Shown here: piece after piece, positions 9,901 through 17,493 of the stretch | Layout: each line of letters opens with the position of its first letter | Numbering within the stretch: position 1 is the stretch's first letter | From: Catenulispora rubra | GTDB taxonomy: Bacteria > Actinomycetota > Actinomycetes > Streptomycetales > Catenulisporaceae | Assembly (NCBI RefSeq): GCF_015356825.1 | Contig: NZ_JAACYW010000034.1 | Span: forward strand, 1-61,263 | Reading direction: 5' to 3' | Length of the DNA: 61,263 bases | Notes under the pieces: generated by a model | The model's input: the letters and a program-made list of their open reading frames with translations, nothing else | Told to the model about the DNA's origin: nothing | The model's database searches: none | Program-made: the position numbers and the translations under genes

Positions 9901-10555
9901 GGAGGGCGGCGGCTGGAAGATCGCGACCGGGGCACTGAGCCGTACCGAGGCGGCAGAGGCCATGGTCGCCGGATTCTCCCCGAAGGCGCAGGAGGCCTTC
10001 GAAGCGGTGAAGAGCGCCTACTCAGGGAGCGGCGTGTTCCGAGTCGTGCCGCTTCAAGGAGTGGCGTCCACCGGCCGCACCTTCCGGGAGATCCTGACCC
10101 AGCAGCAGTCCGAGCAGATGCTCAACATCCTGACCCGCGCGTTCACTGCCGCGAAGCAACCCGAGGCGGAAGGCAAGGCGTTCGCGGCGATGGAGGCGTT
10201 GCTGGAGCACGAGGTAACGGTGGTGCGCGGCACGGACCAGCTGCGCGCCTACAACTACCGGCTGGCCTTCGAGAAGGCCGCCGGCGCCGAAGCCGAGGGC
10301 GACCTGCACCACCTGATCCCGCTGTACATGGGCGGCGGCCACGACTCCTTGGTGGATCTGCCGCTGGAGTTGCACAACCAGTTGCACGACCTGATCGACA
10401 CCGTGCGTCTGGAAGAAGGTGTGACGCTGGCGCCGTCATCGATCCAGAGAGCGGCGACGCTGAACTTCAGCGAGGGCGCGGCCGTTCTCAAGACCGACAG
10501 GACGGTGCAACTCGTCCGGCTGAACGCCGACGGCACCTTCACCTTGGTGCCTTAG
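6944..10555 (+). CDS. DUF4157 (eCIS core) protein with C-terminal HNH/LHH-like nuclease domain, polymorphic toxin-like
   Basis: A 1203-residue modular protein. Residues about 1-100 are low complexity with a GDGRGDG-type repeat. Residues about 126-200 form a DUF4157 domain ending in LLAHEVTHVVQGG, with a zinc-protease HEVTH motif. Two hydrophobic stretches lie near residues 630-665 and 700-725. The last 90 residues contain DLHHLIPLYMGG and LPLELHNQLHDLI, the His-rich core of an HNH/Endo VII-type toxin nuclease resembling the LHH group. DUF4157 proteins are known as cargo or core parts of extracellular contractile injection systems; no such structural genes are in this window. No signal peptide is visible. 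GTG 6944 is the start, probably leaderless. Function as a toxin is inference. Confidence 0.75.
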   Translation: MSRGDRVPQESEKAESSPRTAQDRLPDAAVGIADEAAFAGLDSRSAASVFGVASDGVPTDGSRSGMSAALVARAAALAGNAAVARRLGDGRGDGRSDGRGDGLASVGTPDFGSFTETVAGSGSGSALPEAFRDRAEDRFGVGLAGVRVHSDPAAQVAASAISADAFTIGSDVYFARDQYQPDTRAGQRLLAHEVTHVVQGGAEARGAGSWLSSPSDPAEVEAEAVADEWDQHHEGAQSSDTGPSLAGSAPDAPPGSVARSADAGSAVVHRDPAPPDAPAPNPPQHGSQTIATWIGWIDTSVKTTVQLGAAPLADYAGMPGMIPASVQPAGWTGGSYQSEDAAVAAIKAAGTAGAVFDETGQFVAYHVDGAGIIHDFTFDNVRWFRDKPWTAVRFDNGANLIVTQDGVVLRPENFKSEDDAKAASADQALMPGAGTGDPFAAYRQALGDPNKSAAVLSQMFAPAMRDNALARLASAIPLVERDIERRSSSGLIPPSEVALMRSTAEYLAGIDQEMDDVPKSLPPDPEAYDRFWALHARRQVVVRRYPVLARVDPRQFVKLSPDEQMAQLGAKSLQIRKDIDTARDSVLDGSLNLWKIQSLVDSTIAGLGITDPNARAYVRRLADANQSSVAEDLLTVFTVVFGLLSMVVDGPVGAVIAAGALGLSTADAINQTEQITAENAAANTALDPAASLLPPEEARGWAWLVVAWLGVVADAAQVVAAVRAVKAAGGTIEEGVRVLARADEALSRELRLAAGALDATEVVSEANKIGLARRVGTSIEIDAELGKDVRVVYHVDSEGRAVVDGIRCGPEATAGVILAHEGVVAELRRYDGVLGKIRELIDKVRSLAGFPAAGVNPFPAGSQAFESFYELEKLPEVIASRQAALGASLGTESEDALRREVEYLQSEMVRHEAVVDQMVAEQGAGFIAASGESTTKAISEGMPALAGNPLVSDPAKYYYRANPGGQPPYILQRMANADVPALTLVQEGGGWKIATGALSRTEAAEAMVAGFSPKAQEAFEAVKSAYSGSGVFRVVPLQGVASTGRTFREILTQQQSEQMLNILTRAFTAAKQPEAEGKAFAAMEALLEHEVTVVRGTDQLRAYNYRLAFEKAAGAEAEGDLHHLIPLYMGGGHDSLVDLPLELHNQLHDLIDTVRLEEGVTLAPSSIQRAATLNFSEGAAVLKTDRTVQLVRLNADGTFTLVP

Positions 10556-10566
10556 GGTTGGCGACC

Positions 10567-11556
10567 GTGTCCGACTTCCCGCTCCCGATCGCCTGGCGGC
10601 ATCGAACCGCCGCGGACTTCACGCCACTGGTGCCGCCGCTGTTCGAAGCCGGCACGCTGACCGTCCGCGCCGGCGCCGCCCTGATCCGGTTGGACGCCGC
10701 TGACGGGAACCCGATGTGGACGGCGGAGCTGCCCGGGAACGACACCGGCGGGAAGTTGCTCATCGGCGGCGGGCTGCTGTTCACCAACGCGGTCCGGCGG
10801 CCGGAGCGTCTCGACACCGTGATCGGCGTGTCGGAGTCCGGCCAGGTGGAGGCGCGCGTCGATCTGCCCGCCATCATCGCGCCCGAGAGCGCGTATCGGC
10901 ACGACGGAGAGCTCTGGCTCGCGGCCACGGAGCCGGAGCACGGCGCGGTCGTCTACGTTCTCGACGCGCACACCGGCGACATGCGGCGCCGGATCCCGCT
11001 GCCGTGGGGCGCAGACGGTTTCGCCGCGTGGTCCGGCGGACTGCTGGTACGCAATCAGGTCGCCTCCCAGGGACGTCCGGGCCTCTACGTCTTGGACGGG
11101 CGTCCGCTGATCGCGGAACAGGTCTGGAAGTCGACTGCCGTCGGCGGCCGGATCATGGCCTCCGCCGGTAACGGCGGCCCCGGCAGCCTCGGCCAGGTAC
11201 TGGTCTTGGCCGCCGACGACCTGCGCGAACTGTGGACGGCGCCGTCGGTGGTCGAAGCGGCGGCCCTCGACGCGGACCACGTCTACGCCGCGGACGGCGA
11301 CGCCCTGGTCGCGTTCCGCGCCGCAGACGGCGCCGAGGTGTGGCGGACCGCGCCGACCGGCCGGCGGCCGAGCACCGTCGGCGCACACGGTCCGGTCGTC
11401 TCCTACGGATTCCTCGGCGGCAGGCTGCTGTTCCGCGCCGCCGACGGCGCGCCGATCGGCCGCCTGCCGAGCCTGCTCACTGCACCGGTATACGGTGACG
11501 GCCGCCTGTACGTGGCCGGGGTCGGCGAGGTGCTGGCCCTCGACATCGCTGACTGA
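10567..11556 (+). CDS. PQQ-like beta-propeller protein, candidate partner/immunity protein
   Basis: A 329-residue soluble protein with repeated blades of the type GTLTVRAGAALIRLDAADGN, YVLDAHTGDMRRRIPL, ADGDALVAFRAADGAEVWRT and GRLYVAGVGEVLALD, the pattern of PQQ-type beta-propellers. No quinoprotein catalytic residues or signal peptide are visible. It begins 11 bp after the toxin-like gene (GTG 10567, or TTG 10558), which is where an immunity gene usually lies, so it may bind and block the nuclease. That role is inferred from position only; a general scaffold role is equally possible. Confidence 0.7.
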   Translation: MSDFPLPIAWRHRTAADFTPLVPPLFEAGTLTVRAGAALIRLDAADGNPMWTAELPGNDTGGKLLIGGGLLFTNAVRRPERLDTVIGVSESGQVEARVDLPAIIAPESAYRHDGELWLAATEPEHGAVVYVLDAHTGDMRRRIPLPWGADGFAAWSGGLLVRNQVASQGRPGLYVLDGRPLIAEQVWKSTAVGGRIMASAGNGGPGSLGQVLVLAADDLRELWTAPSVVEAAALDADHVYAADGDALVAFRAADGAEVWRTAPTGRRPSTVGAHGPVVSYGFLGGRLLFRAADGAPIGRLPSLLTAPVYGDGRLYVAGVGEVLALDIAD

Positions 11557-11602
11557 TCTCTTCAAGCGCTAGTGGGCAGATATGCGCTCCACCCTGCGGC
11601 GT

Positions 11603-12122
11603 TCACCGGCCGGGTTTCAGGACCGCGCGCTCGGCGGCGGCGACCATCAGGTCGGCGACCCGGTCCGCCGGCAGCCCCCGTCCGGAGTGGAGCTGGTCGA
11701 AGAACTCGAAGCTGGTCGTGGCCCACAGGAGATGAGCGGCCTCCTCGGGGGTGACGTCGGCGCGTAGCGCGCCCTCGGCGTCCAGGCGATCAGCGTGCCA
11801 GCGCATTCCTGCGGCCCGGGCCTCGGCGATCCGTCGCACGGCGCCGCCGACGGATTCGGGATCGAGGTGCGCCATCGAGTACAGCACCCGCAGCACCTGC
11901 CGGTGCTCGGCGAAGATCGGTACCGAGGCGCGGATCGAGTCGGCCAGGTGCCGGCGAGCGTCGGGAGCGGCCGCGGGGTCGGGCATCCGGTCGAATCCGC
12001 CGCGTCCGCGCAGATCGTCGCCGAGCGCGTCAAACAGTCCGGCGCGGGAGCCGAACACCAGGTAGACCGTCGAGCGCGACACCTCGGCCAGGGCGGCGAC
12101 CCGTTCGACGCTCAGCGGTTCG
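11603..12122 (-). pseudogene. 5'-truncated TetR-family regulator
   Basis: Residues LSVERVAALAEVSRSTVYLVFGSR onward are a normal TetR helix-turn-helix, followed by a full ligand-binding domain ending ERAVLKPGR. The first helix, about 25 residues, is missing. Reading further upstream on this strand, the open frame to 12199 is only the antisense of a short-chain dehydrogenase fragment. The breakpoint lies near 12115-12128. The gene once probably diverged from the SDR gene, and one deletion has removed both 5' ends and the shared promoter. Confidence 0.75.
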
Positions 12123-12124
12123 GC

Positions 12125-12516
12125 AGGTCCAGATCGGCAGTGCCGCACACCCCTACCCGCTGCCCCGACAGGCCGCCTACTGCGCGTCGAAGGCCGCACT
12201 GGCCAACCTCACAGTGAGTCTGTCCAAGGAACTGGCCGGCACCGGGATAACCGTGAACACCATCAGCCCCGGCCCGACCCTGACCGACGGGTTCCGCCAG
12301 TTCGCGCTGACCTTCGCCGAGCATCACGGCCTGGGCAAAGACGCCGTCGCCGGCACCCGCGCGCTGCTCGACGGTTCACTGGCCAACCCCTCCGACCGCC
12401 TGACCGAACCGCAGGAGATCGCCGCCCTCCTGGCCCTGCTGGCCAGCCCGCTCGGCGCCTCGGTCAACGGCGCCAACCTCCGCATCGACGGCGGATTCAC
12501 CCCCACCGTCAACTGA
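12125..12516 (+). pseudogene. 5'-truncated short-chain dehydrogenase/reductase (SDR)
   Basis: The C-terminal half of an SDR: VQIGSAAHPYPLPRQAAYCASKAAL carries the catalytic Ser, Tyr and Lys in the right spacing, followed by GITVNTISPGPTLT and the usual NGANLRIDGGFTP ending. The N-terminal NAD-binding Rossmann half (about 130 residues, with TGxxxGxG) is absent. Upstream DNA switches directly into the TetR gene on the other strand. A GTG at 12214 could restart translation, but the product could not bind cofactor. Confidence 0.8.
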
Positions 12517-12552
12517 GACCCGGCGGCCTTCGGCGCGGCCAGGTTCGACTAC

Positions 12553-12882
12553 ATGACCGCTCACCCCGACGCCGCCCGGCTGGCCGCGTGGCGCCGCTTC
12601 GAGCGCAATGAGCACTGGAGCCAGACCGAGGCCGAGAGCTACCAGGCGAAGGTGGACGCCGTCGCCGCCGCGCAGCGCGAGGGCCGCCTCGACGACAGCC
12701 TGCCGGCGATCGACCTGCTCGCCATCGTCCTGCGCGTCACCGAGAGCTGGCTGGACGCGCCGCCGGCCCTGAAAGCCCTGGCCGACGGCGGCGATCCGAC
12801 GGCGCAGTCCCGGCTGAGCGAACACCGCGCCTCGCTGGTGGAGACACTGCGGCGCCTCACCGAGCCGCGCGCGAAGGACTAA
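12553..12882 (+). pseudogene. Probable C-terminal fragment of a TetR-family regulator
   Basis: Encodes 109 residues from ATG 12553. The stretch MTAHPDAARLAAWRRFE followed by a helical segment with LLAIVLRVTESW resembles the ligand-binding C-terminal domain of TetR regulators, and no DNA-binding domain is present. The frame continues without a stop up to the SDR stop codon at 12516, so a second junction probably lies between 12517 and 12553. It could still be a free-standing small helical protein. Confidence 0.5.
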
Positions 12883-12900
12883 TACCGAAGAGGACTGAAG

Positions 12901-13770
12901 CTAACGACCGATCTTCTCCAGCTCGGCGAGATCCTCCTCGCTAAGCCCGAGTCCCGCGCCGGTGGCGTTCTCGCGCAGGTGCGCCACAGACGAGGTGCCG
13001 GGAATCAGCAGGATGTTCGGCGAACGCTGCAACAGCCACGCCAGAGCCACCGACATCGGCGTCGAGCCAAGCCGATCGGCGACGGCCGAGAGCGCCGAGG
13101 ATTGCAGCGGGCTGAAACCGCCGAGCGGGAAGAAGGGCACGTACGCGATGCCCGCCGTGGCAAGCGTGTCGATCAGCTCGTCGTCGTGCCGATAGGCGAG
13201 GTTGTACATGTTCTGCACGCACACGATCGGCGCGATCGCCCGCGCCTCGGCGACCTGGTCGGCCGTCGCGTTGCTCACGCCGAGGTGCCGGATCAGGCCC
13301 TGCTGCTGAAGGTCGACGAGCGCTGCGAAGGGCTCGGCGAGCGAGCCGGGCTGGGGCCCTTGGGCGTTGCCGAGCCTGAGGTTCACCACGTCGAGCGTTT
13401 CCAGGCCGAGGGTCTCCAGGTTCTCGTGCACGGCACGGCGCAACGCCTCGGGCTCCCGCGCAGGCGGCCAGCCTCCCTGCGCATCGCGGGTCGCACCGAC
13501 CTTCGTCACGATGTGCAGCGACTCCGGGTAGGGATGCAGCGCTTCGCGGATCAGCCGGTTCGTCACCTGCGGCCCATACGCGTCGGCCGTGTCGATGTGG
13601 GTGATGCCGAGATCGACGGCCTCGCGCAGGATCGCGAGCGCGCCGTCGTGGTCGGCGGGCGGTCCCATGACGCCGGGGCCGGCCAGCTGCATGGCGCCGT
13701 AGCCGAAGCGGGTGACGGTCAGGTCCCCCAGGGTCCAGGTGCCGCCGGGAAGCGAGGAGAGCGTGCTCAT
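12901..13770 (-). CDS. Aldo/keto reductase
   Basis: A 289-residue NADPH-dependent aldo/keto reductase. HIDTADAYGP contains the catalytic Asp and Tyr, KVG the Lys (HIVTKVGATR) and DVVNLRLGNAQ the strand where the family's His usually lies. The C-terminal LIPGTSSVAHLREN binds the NADPH phosphate. The His of the tetrad appears replaced by Asn (VNLRLGN), as in some actinobacterial members. ATG 13770 is chosen; the open frame further upstream runs into the regulator promoter. It diverges from an HxlR regulator that probably controls it. Confidence 0.9.
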   Translation of the reverse strand: MSTLSSLPGGTWTLGDLTVTRFGYGAMQLAGPGVMGPPADHDGALAILREAVDLGITHIDTADAYGPQVTNRLIREALHPYPESLHIVTKVGATRDAQGGWPPAREPEALRRAVHENLETLGLETLDVVNLRLGNAQGPQPGSLAEPFAALVDLQQQGLIRHLGVSNATADQVAEARAIAPIVCVQNMYNLAYRHDDELIDTLATAGIAYVPFFPLGGFSPLQSSALSAVADRLGSTPMSVALAWLLQRSPNILLIPGTSSVAHLRENATGAGLGLSEEDLAELEKIGR

Positions 13771-13836
13771 GCCTGTGTCTTTCGTAGAGTGTCGGGAGTG
13801 GTGCCCGATGGGCTGTTGCTTCAGTATGGATAGGCA

Positions 13837-13853
13837 ACTTCCCGGCAGGAAGT
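13837..13853. promoter_or_regulatory. Palindrome ACTTCC-N5-GGAAGT, likely HxlR operator
   Basis: Perfect six-base arms ACTTCC and GGAAGT flank CGGCA in the AKR/HxlR intergenic region. A related palindrome sits before the LLM gene at 18475. Confidence 0.55.
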
Positions 13854-13872
13854 ACGCACTTCGGAGTGCGTA
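13853..13872. promoter_or_regulatory. Second palindrome in the AKR/HxlR intergenic region
   Basis: Perfect eight-base arms TACGCACT and AGTGCGTA flank TCGG, abutting the first palindrome and ending 30 bases before the HxlR start codon. It is a plausible second operator or autoregulatory site. Confidence 0.5.
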
Positions 13873-13901
13873 ACGGACCCACGAGTGCGAGGAGCGGCGG
13901 G

Positions 13902-14315
13902 ATGGCCACGATGACGGCGGCCCAACAGCGGGCCCAAGCCAAGGCGGAGTACGACGCCTTCCTGGCGGCCTGTCCCAGCCGCAAGCTGCTCGACCGCATC
14001 TCCGACAAGTGGGTCGCACTGATCCTGTGCGCCCTCGGCAACGACGACGAGCCCCGGCCGATGCGCTATTCGGAACTGTCGCGCCTGCTGGCCGGCGTCA
14101 GCCAGAAGATGCTGACTCAGACGCTGCGCTCCCTGGAGCGCGACGGCCTCATCACGCGGCAGGCGACGCCGACCGTGCCGGTCACGGTCACCTACGAACT
14201 GACCGATCTCGGCCGGTCGCTCCAGCATATGGTGCGGGGCATCAAGAGCTGGGCCGAGACACACATGGACGACGTACTCACCAACCGCGCGGCCTACGAC
14301 GACACGGCGGAATAA
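13902..14315 (+). CDS. HxlR-family transcriptional regulator
   Basis: A 137-residue winged-helix regulator with the HxlR signature: [50 protein letters not shown] and the wing [12 protein letters not shown]. The N-terminal Cys (AACPSRK) is the position that many HxlR proteins use to sense aldehydes or quinones. ATG 13902 is preceded by GAGGAG at good spacing; a GTG at 13866 inside the operator is rejected. It diverges from the aldo/keto reductase, its likely target. Confidence 0.9.
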   Translation: MATMTAAQQRAQAKAEYDAFLAACPSRKLLDRISDKWVALILCALGNDDEPRPMRYSELSRLLAGVSQKMLTQTLRSLERDGLITRQATPTVPVTVTYELTDLGRSLQHMVRGIKSWAETHMDDVLTNRAAYDDTAE

Positions 14316-14405
14316 GGACCCTGAAACCGGTCACTCCGCGGATCACCCGCGCGCACCGATAGAAAACCCTTATACAAACCACCCGGCCGCGGTCATCATG
14401 AACGC

Positions 14406-14552
14406 ATGTCCTCGACGACCTTCGCGCCGACCGCAGCAGGCATCGCCCTGCCGGTTCCGGCTGCCGTCGTCGCGGCGTTCGCAGTCGTCGCTGCATCCGC
14501 AGTCGTTGCGGCATCCGCAACCGTCGCCGCATTCACCGGCGTCCGAAGCTGA
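14406..14552 (+). CDS. Candidate small hydrophobic protein in the EF-Tu leader
   Basis: An ORF of 48 residues, rich in Ala and Val (for example [19 protein letters not shown]), that could span the membrane once. A -10-like TATACA lies upstream near 14372. Third codon positions are GC-rich but less so than in neighbouring genes, and no clear ribosome-binding site precedes the ATG. Its stop codon opens directly into the hairpin at 14552. It could be a real small membrane protein, a leader peptide, or chance. Confidence 0.35.
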   Translation: MSSTTFAPTAAGIALPVPAAVVAAFAVVAASAVVAASATVAAFTGVRS

Positions 14553-14588
14553 CCCTCCCCGCCCCGGCGGGAACCCGGCGGGGAGGGT
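14552..14588 (+). terminator. Hairpin in the EF-Tu leader (terminator or attenuator)
   Basis: Perfect 12-base arms ACCCTCCCCGCC and GGCGGGGAGGGT with a 13-base loop, no T-run, starting at the stop codon of the small ORF and ending 124 bases before the EF-Tu start. Confidence 0.55.
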
Positions 14589-14712
14589 GGCTCCCCTTCC
14601 GGTTCTCCGGCTCCGCGCGCCTCGGCTGGCGTGCATGCGGGCCGTCGATCAGCCGACTCTCCAGCGGGACCGGGGCGATGCCGCCTGCCCGCACCAGCTT
14701 CAGGGATCCACC

Positions 14713-15909
14713 ATGTCCAAGCAGCAGTTCGCGCGCACCAAGCCGCATCTGAACATCGGCACGATGGGCCACGTCGACCACGGCAAGACCACCCTGACCG
14801 CGGCCATCACCAAGGTCCTGGCCGAGCGGTCCGCCGGCTCCGGCAGCGCCAACCACTACGTCGCCTTCGACCGGATCGACCGGGCCCCGGAGGAGATCAG
14901 TCGCGGGATCACCATCAACATCGCGCACGTCGAGTACGAGACCGGGCGGCGGCACTACGCGCACGTCGACATGCCCGGCCACGCCGACTACGTGAAGAAC
15001 ATGATCACCGGCGCCGCGCAGGTGGACGGCGCGATCCTGGTCGTCTCGGCGCAGGACGGCGCGATGCCGCAGACGCGGGAGCACATCCTGCTGGCGCGGC
15101 AGGTCGGCGTCCCGCATGTCGTCGTCGCGCTCAACAAGGCCGACCTGGTCGAGGACGAGGAGCTGCTGGACCTGGTGGAGCTGGAGATCAGGGACCTGCT
15201 GACCGCGCAGGGCTTCCCGGGCGACGAGGCGGCCGTGGTCCGGGTGTCCGGGCTGCGCGCGCTGGAGGGCGACCCGGTGTGGACGCAGCGGATCCTGGAC
15301 CTGCTGGACGCGGTGGACACCACCGTCCCGGACCCGGTCCGGGACCTGGAGTCGCCGTTCCTGATGCCGGTGGAGAACGTGCTGACCATCACCGGCCGCG
15401 GGACAGTCGTCACCGGCGCGGTCGAGCGCGGCACGCTGGCGCTGGGCTCGCAGATCGAGGTGACCGGGCACGGCGAGGCGTTCACCGCGGTGGTCACCGG
15501 CATCGAGACCTTCGGCCGCACCATGGAGGCCGCGCAGGCCGGGGACAACGCGGCGCTGCTGCTGCGCGGCGTGCGCCGGGAGCAGATCCGGCGCGGCCAG
15601 GTCCTGGCCGCCCCGCACAGCATCCGGCCGCACCGCCGGTTCCGCGCCGAGGTGTACGTGCTCTCCGCCGCCGAGGGCGGCCGGCACACCGGGTTCGGCG
15701 CGGGCTACCGGCCGCAGTTCCACTTCCGCACCACCGACGTGGTCGGGGCGGTGGACCTGGGCGCCGACGGCATCGCGCTGCCCGGCGACCGGGTCACGAT
15801 GACCGTCGAGCTCGGGCACGGCGTCGCGATGGAGCCCGGCCTCGGGTTCGCCATCCGCGAGGGTGGCCGGACCGTCGGCGCCGGGACTGTGTTGGAGCTG
15901 GTGGAGTAG
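14713..15909 (+). CDS. tuf: Divergent second elongation factor Tu
   Basis: A 398-residue EF-Tu. G motifs are intact: [26 protein letters not shown] and SGL. Catalytic His84 is retained (PGHADY). In E. coli numbering Cys81 is Met, Tyr160 is Gln ([10 protein letters not shown]) and Arg230 is Ala (VVTGAVERG), while Gln124, Gln329, Arg333 and Ala375 are kept. Positions 160 and 230 are sites where kirromycin- and pulvomycin-resistant mutants have been described. It lies away from any rps/fusA operon, so it is not the housekeeping tuf locus. ATG 14713 follows AGGGAT. It resembles the extra tuf genes of some Streptomyces; a drug-tolerant or stress isoform is inferred. Confidence 0.9.
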   Translation: MSKQQFARTKPHLNIGTMGHVDHGKTTLTAAITKVLAERSAGSGSANHYVAFDRIDRAPEEISRGITINIAHVEYETGRRHYAHVDMPGHADYVKNMITGAAQVDGAILVVSAQDGAMPQTREHILLARQVGVPHVVVALNKADLVEDEELLDLVELEIRDLLTAQGFPGDEAAVVRVSGLRALEGDPVWTQRILDLLDAVDTTVPDPVRDLESPFLMPVENVLTITGRGTVVTGAVERGTLALGSQIEVTGHGEAFTAVVTGIETFGRTMEAAQAGDNAALLLRGVRREQIRRGQVLAAPHSIRPHRRFRAEVYVLSAAEGGRHTGFGAGYRPQFHFRTTDVVGAVDLGADGIALPGDRVTMTVELGHGVAMEPGLGFAIREGGRTVGAGTVLELVE

Positions 15910-15939
15910 GTCGCGCAGGTCAGCTGTGAGACCGCGATT

Positions 15940-15972
15940 CGCGGCCCGATCGATGACTTCGATCGGGCCGCG
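15940..15972. terminator. Strong hairpin between convergent tuf and DUF1062 genes
   Basis: Perfect 14-base arms CGCGGCCCGATCGA and TCGATCGGGCCGCG with a five-base loop. There is no T-run. Its place between convergent genes fits a bidirectional terminator. Confidence 0.7.
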
Positions 15973-15991
15973 ATCAGCGTTTCCGCACTCG

Positions 15992-16567
15992 CTACCACCG
16001 CATGACGAAGCCGAAATCGCTCGCCCTGCGCCCGGTCAGCTTGTCGTCGGAGGTGATCCCTCCGGTCGCGATGAGCTTCGCGACTTCGGATCCCGACAGT
16101 TCCAGCCCGTTCGCGATCACCGTCGACACCCGCAGCGGGATGCGATGCGTGAACTCGACGCGGACGTCGAGGACGTCCGCCTTCGGCAGCTCGACGGGGT
16201 CCATGTCCAGGCGCCACGCGTCGCTCCAGTCGAGCGCGACGTCGTTGCGGTGCGGCAGCTGGGGATCGGTCAGCAGTCGCGCCGCGAGCGAGGCGTCGTT
16301 CTCGTGGAATCGGGTGAGCATGTCCGGGTCTATCGAGCGGACGTGGGTCCGCTCCATCACCGTCAGCTTGATCGTCTCGCCGCACTGCGCGCACAGCGCC
16401 AGCAGCCAGACGTCGAGCAGCTTGTGGTTCGCGTTGACCCGGAAGCGTCCTTGGGTCTGGAACTCCATGGAAGGACAGGTCCGGCAACGGCGCCGGATGG
16501 TCGGAAGGGCGGTCGGGCGTACGCGCCAGTGCGTCGTGGCGCGCACGAGGAAGGTGTTTTCGTGCAC
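15992..16567 (-). CDS. DUF1062 family protein
   Basis: A 191-residue protein of the uncharacterised DUF1062 family. A zinc-ribbon-like pair CRTCPS and CAQCGE flanks GRFRVNANHKLLDVWLL, the most conserved segment. The rest is mixed alpha/beta with an RRASDFGF C-terminus. GTG 16567 is the longest start; GTG 16546 (VRATTHWRV) fits the family N-terminus as well, and neither has a good ribosome site. Function unknown. Confidence 0.8.
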   Translation of the reverse strand: MHENTFLVRATTHWRVRPTALPTIRRRCRTCPSMEFQTQGRFRVNANHKLLDVWLLALCAQCGETIKLTVMERTHVRSIDPDMLTRFHENDASLAARLLTDPQLPHRNDVALDWSDAWRLDMDPVELPKADVLDVRVEFTHRIPLRVSTVIANGLELSGSEVAKLIATGGITSDDKLTGRRASDFGFVMRW

Positions 16568-16953
16568 CAGGAAAGACCGATCTGCTGCGAGATCATCGTG
16601 AGACGTCGGCGCCGCGCGTGAGAGCGCAGCACCGGATCGACCTACGGATGCCTGGAAGCCGGGCAGCCGGACGCCGATGACCTGCCGAGGACACCCAGAA
16701 CCACGGCCGTGGCGCTACAGCGCTGCGCGGCCGGGGACCCCTGACGGGTCCGGCGTGTCTTCTCGACGCGATGAACGTCTCAGCTGGTGTACAACGGCCC
16801 ACCTTTGACGCGGCGGCCCGGTTCGCCGAAATTTCGGCCCATCCCGGATATCGGCGTGAGCCTAGCGCCGGGGGATTCTGCGTGGCCAGCGAATTTATCG
16901 CGTGCCGTTCGGTGCTGCCGATGCTCCTGATCGGATCGCCGCCGAGCCTGCCG
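16568..16953. other. 386-bp intergenic stretch without a supported gene
   Basis: This lies upstream of DUF1062 and downstream of DUF6882. Short frames on both strands have no recognisable family and poor third-position bias. I see no tRNA, repeat or strong hairpin. Confidence 0.5.
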
Positions 16954-17493
16954 TCAGCCGATCTCGACCGTGACCGTCCGGGTCCCGCCGTCCTTCGAGA
17001 TCAGAGTCACCGGTCCGAAGGTGATGATCGGGATCGCGCCGCCGTTTCCGCCTTTGTAGTACCCGGTCGCGCGCGTGATCCGGACCGCGACGGCGACCAG
17101 GGCGCCGGCGGTGCTGGCGTCGCCGTGCACCTTGGGCTCGGTCAGGGCGCGGTGGCCGTGTGCCTGGCCCCATTCGTGGACGGCCCAGGCGTCGCGGCTC
17201 ATCTCCGGCAGGATGCTGTCGTTCGCCCAGGCCCACAGCCACGATTCGGCCTCGGCGTTGAAGCTGCCGAGGATCTGCGCGGGGGCGGTCGCGGTCTTGT
17301 CCGGGAACGTCCAGGTGATCAGCCCGGTCCGCTGGTCCAGGTCCCAGCGGTCGGCCGTGCCCAGGCCCCAGGCCTTGGCGTGCGCGGCGCCGAGCTGCTC
17401 GATCATGTCCTCGCCCTGGAGCAGCAGTGCGTTCAGATCCGAGGTCTCGGGCTGTCCGGGCCCGGGATCGGTGCCGCCGTGGAAAGGTCCCAT
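16954..17493 (-). CDS. DUF6882 family protein
   Basis: A 179-residue protein resembling DUF6882, a cytosolic family of unknown role. Recognisable segments are WDLDQRTGLITWTFPDK, AQILGSFNAEAESWLWAWAN and IPIITFGPVTLISKDGG. ATG 17493 lies inside the 3' end of the LLM oxidoreductase gene (61-bp overlap, different frame), suggesting translational coupling. The 375-residue open frame continuing to 18081 is a shadow of the LLM gene. Confidence 0.75.
   Translation of the reverse strand: MGPFHGGTDPGPGQPETSDLNALLLQGEDMIEQLGAAHAKAWGLGTADRWDLDQRTGLITWTFPDKTATAPAQILGSFNAEAESWLWAWANDSILPEMSRDAWAVHEWGQAHGHRALTEPKVHGDASTAGALVAVAVRITRATGYYKGGNGGAIPIITFGPVTLISKDGGTRTVTVEIG

Noticed and set aside
12123..12199. 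Start of the TetR gene at 12199
   Set aside because: These codons are antisense to SDR catalytic residues and show no TetR homology; treated as a deletion junction instead of a real N-terminus.
14398..14712. N-terminal extension of EF-Tu from 14398
   Set aside because: The canonical EF-Tu N-terminus begins at ATG 14713 with a ribosome site; the extension is Arg/Ser/Pro-rich and crosses a hairpin.
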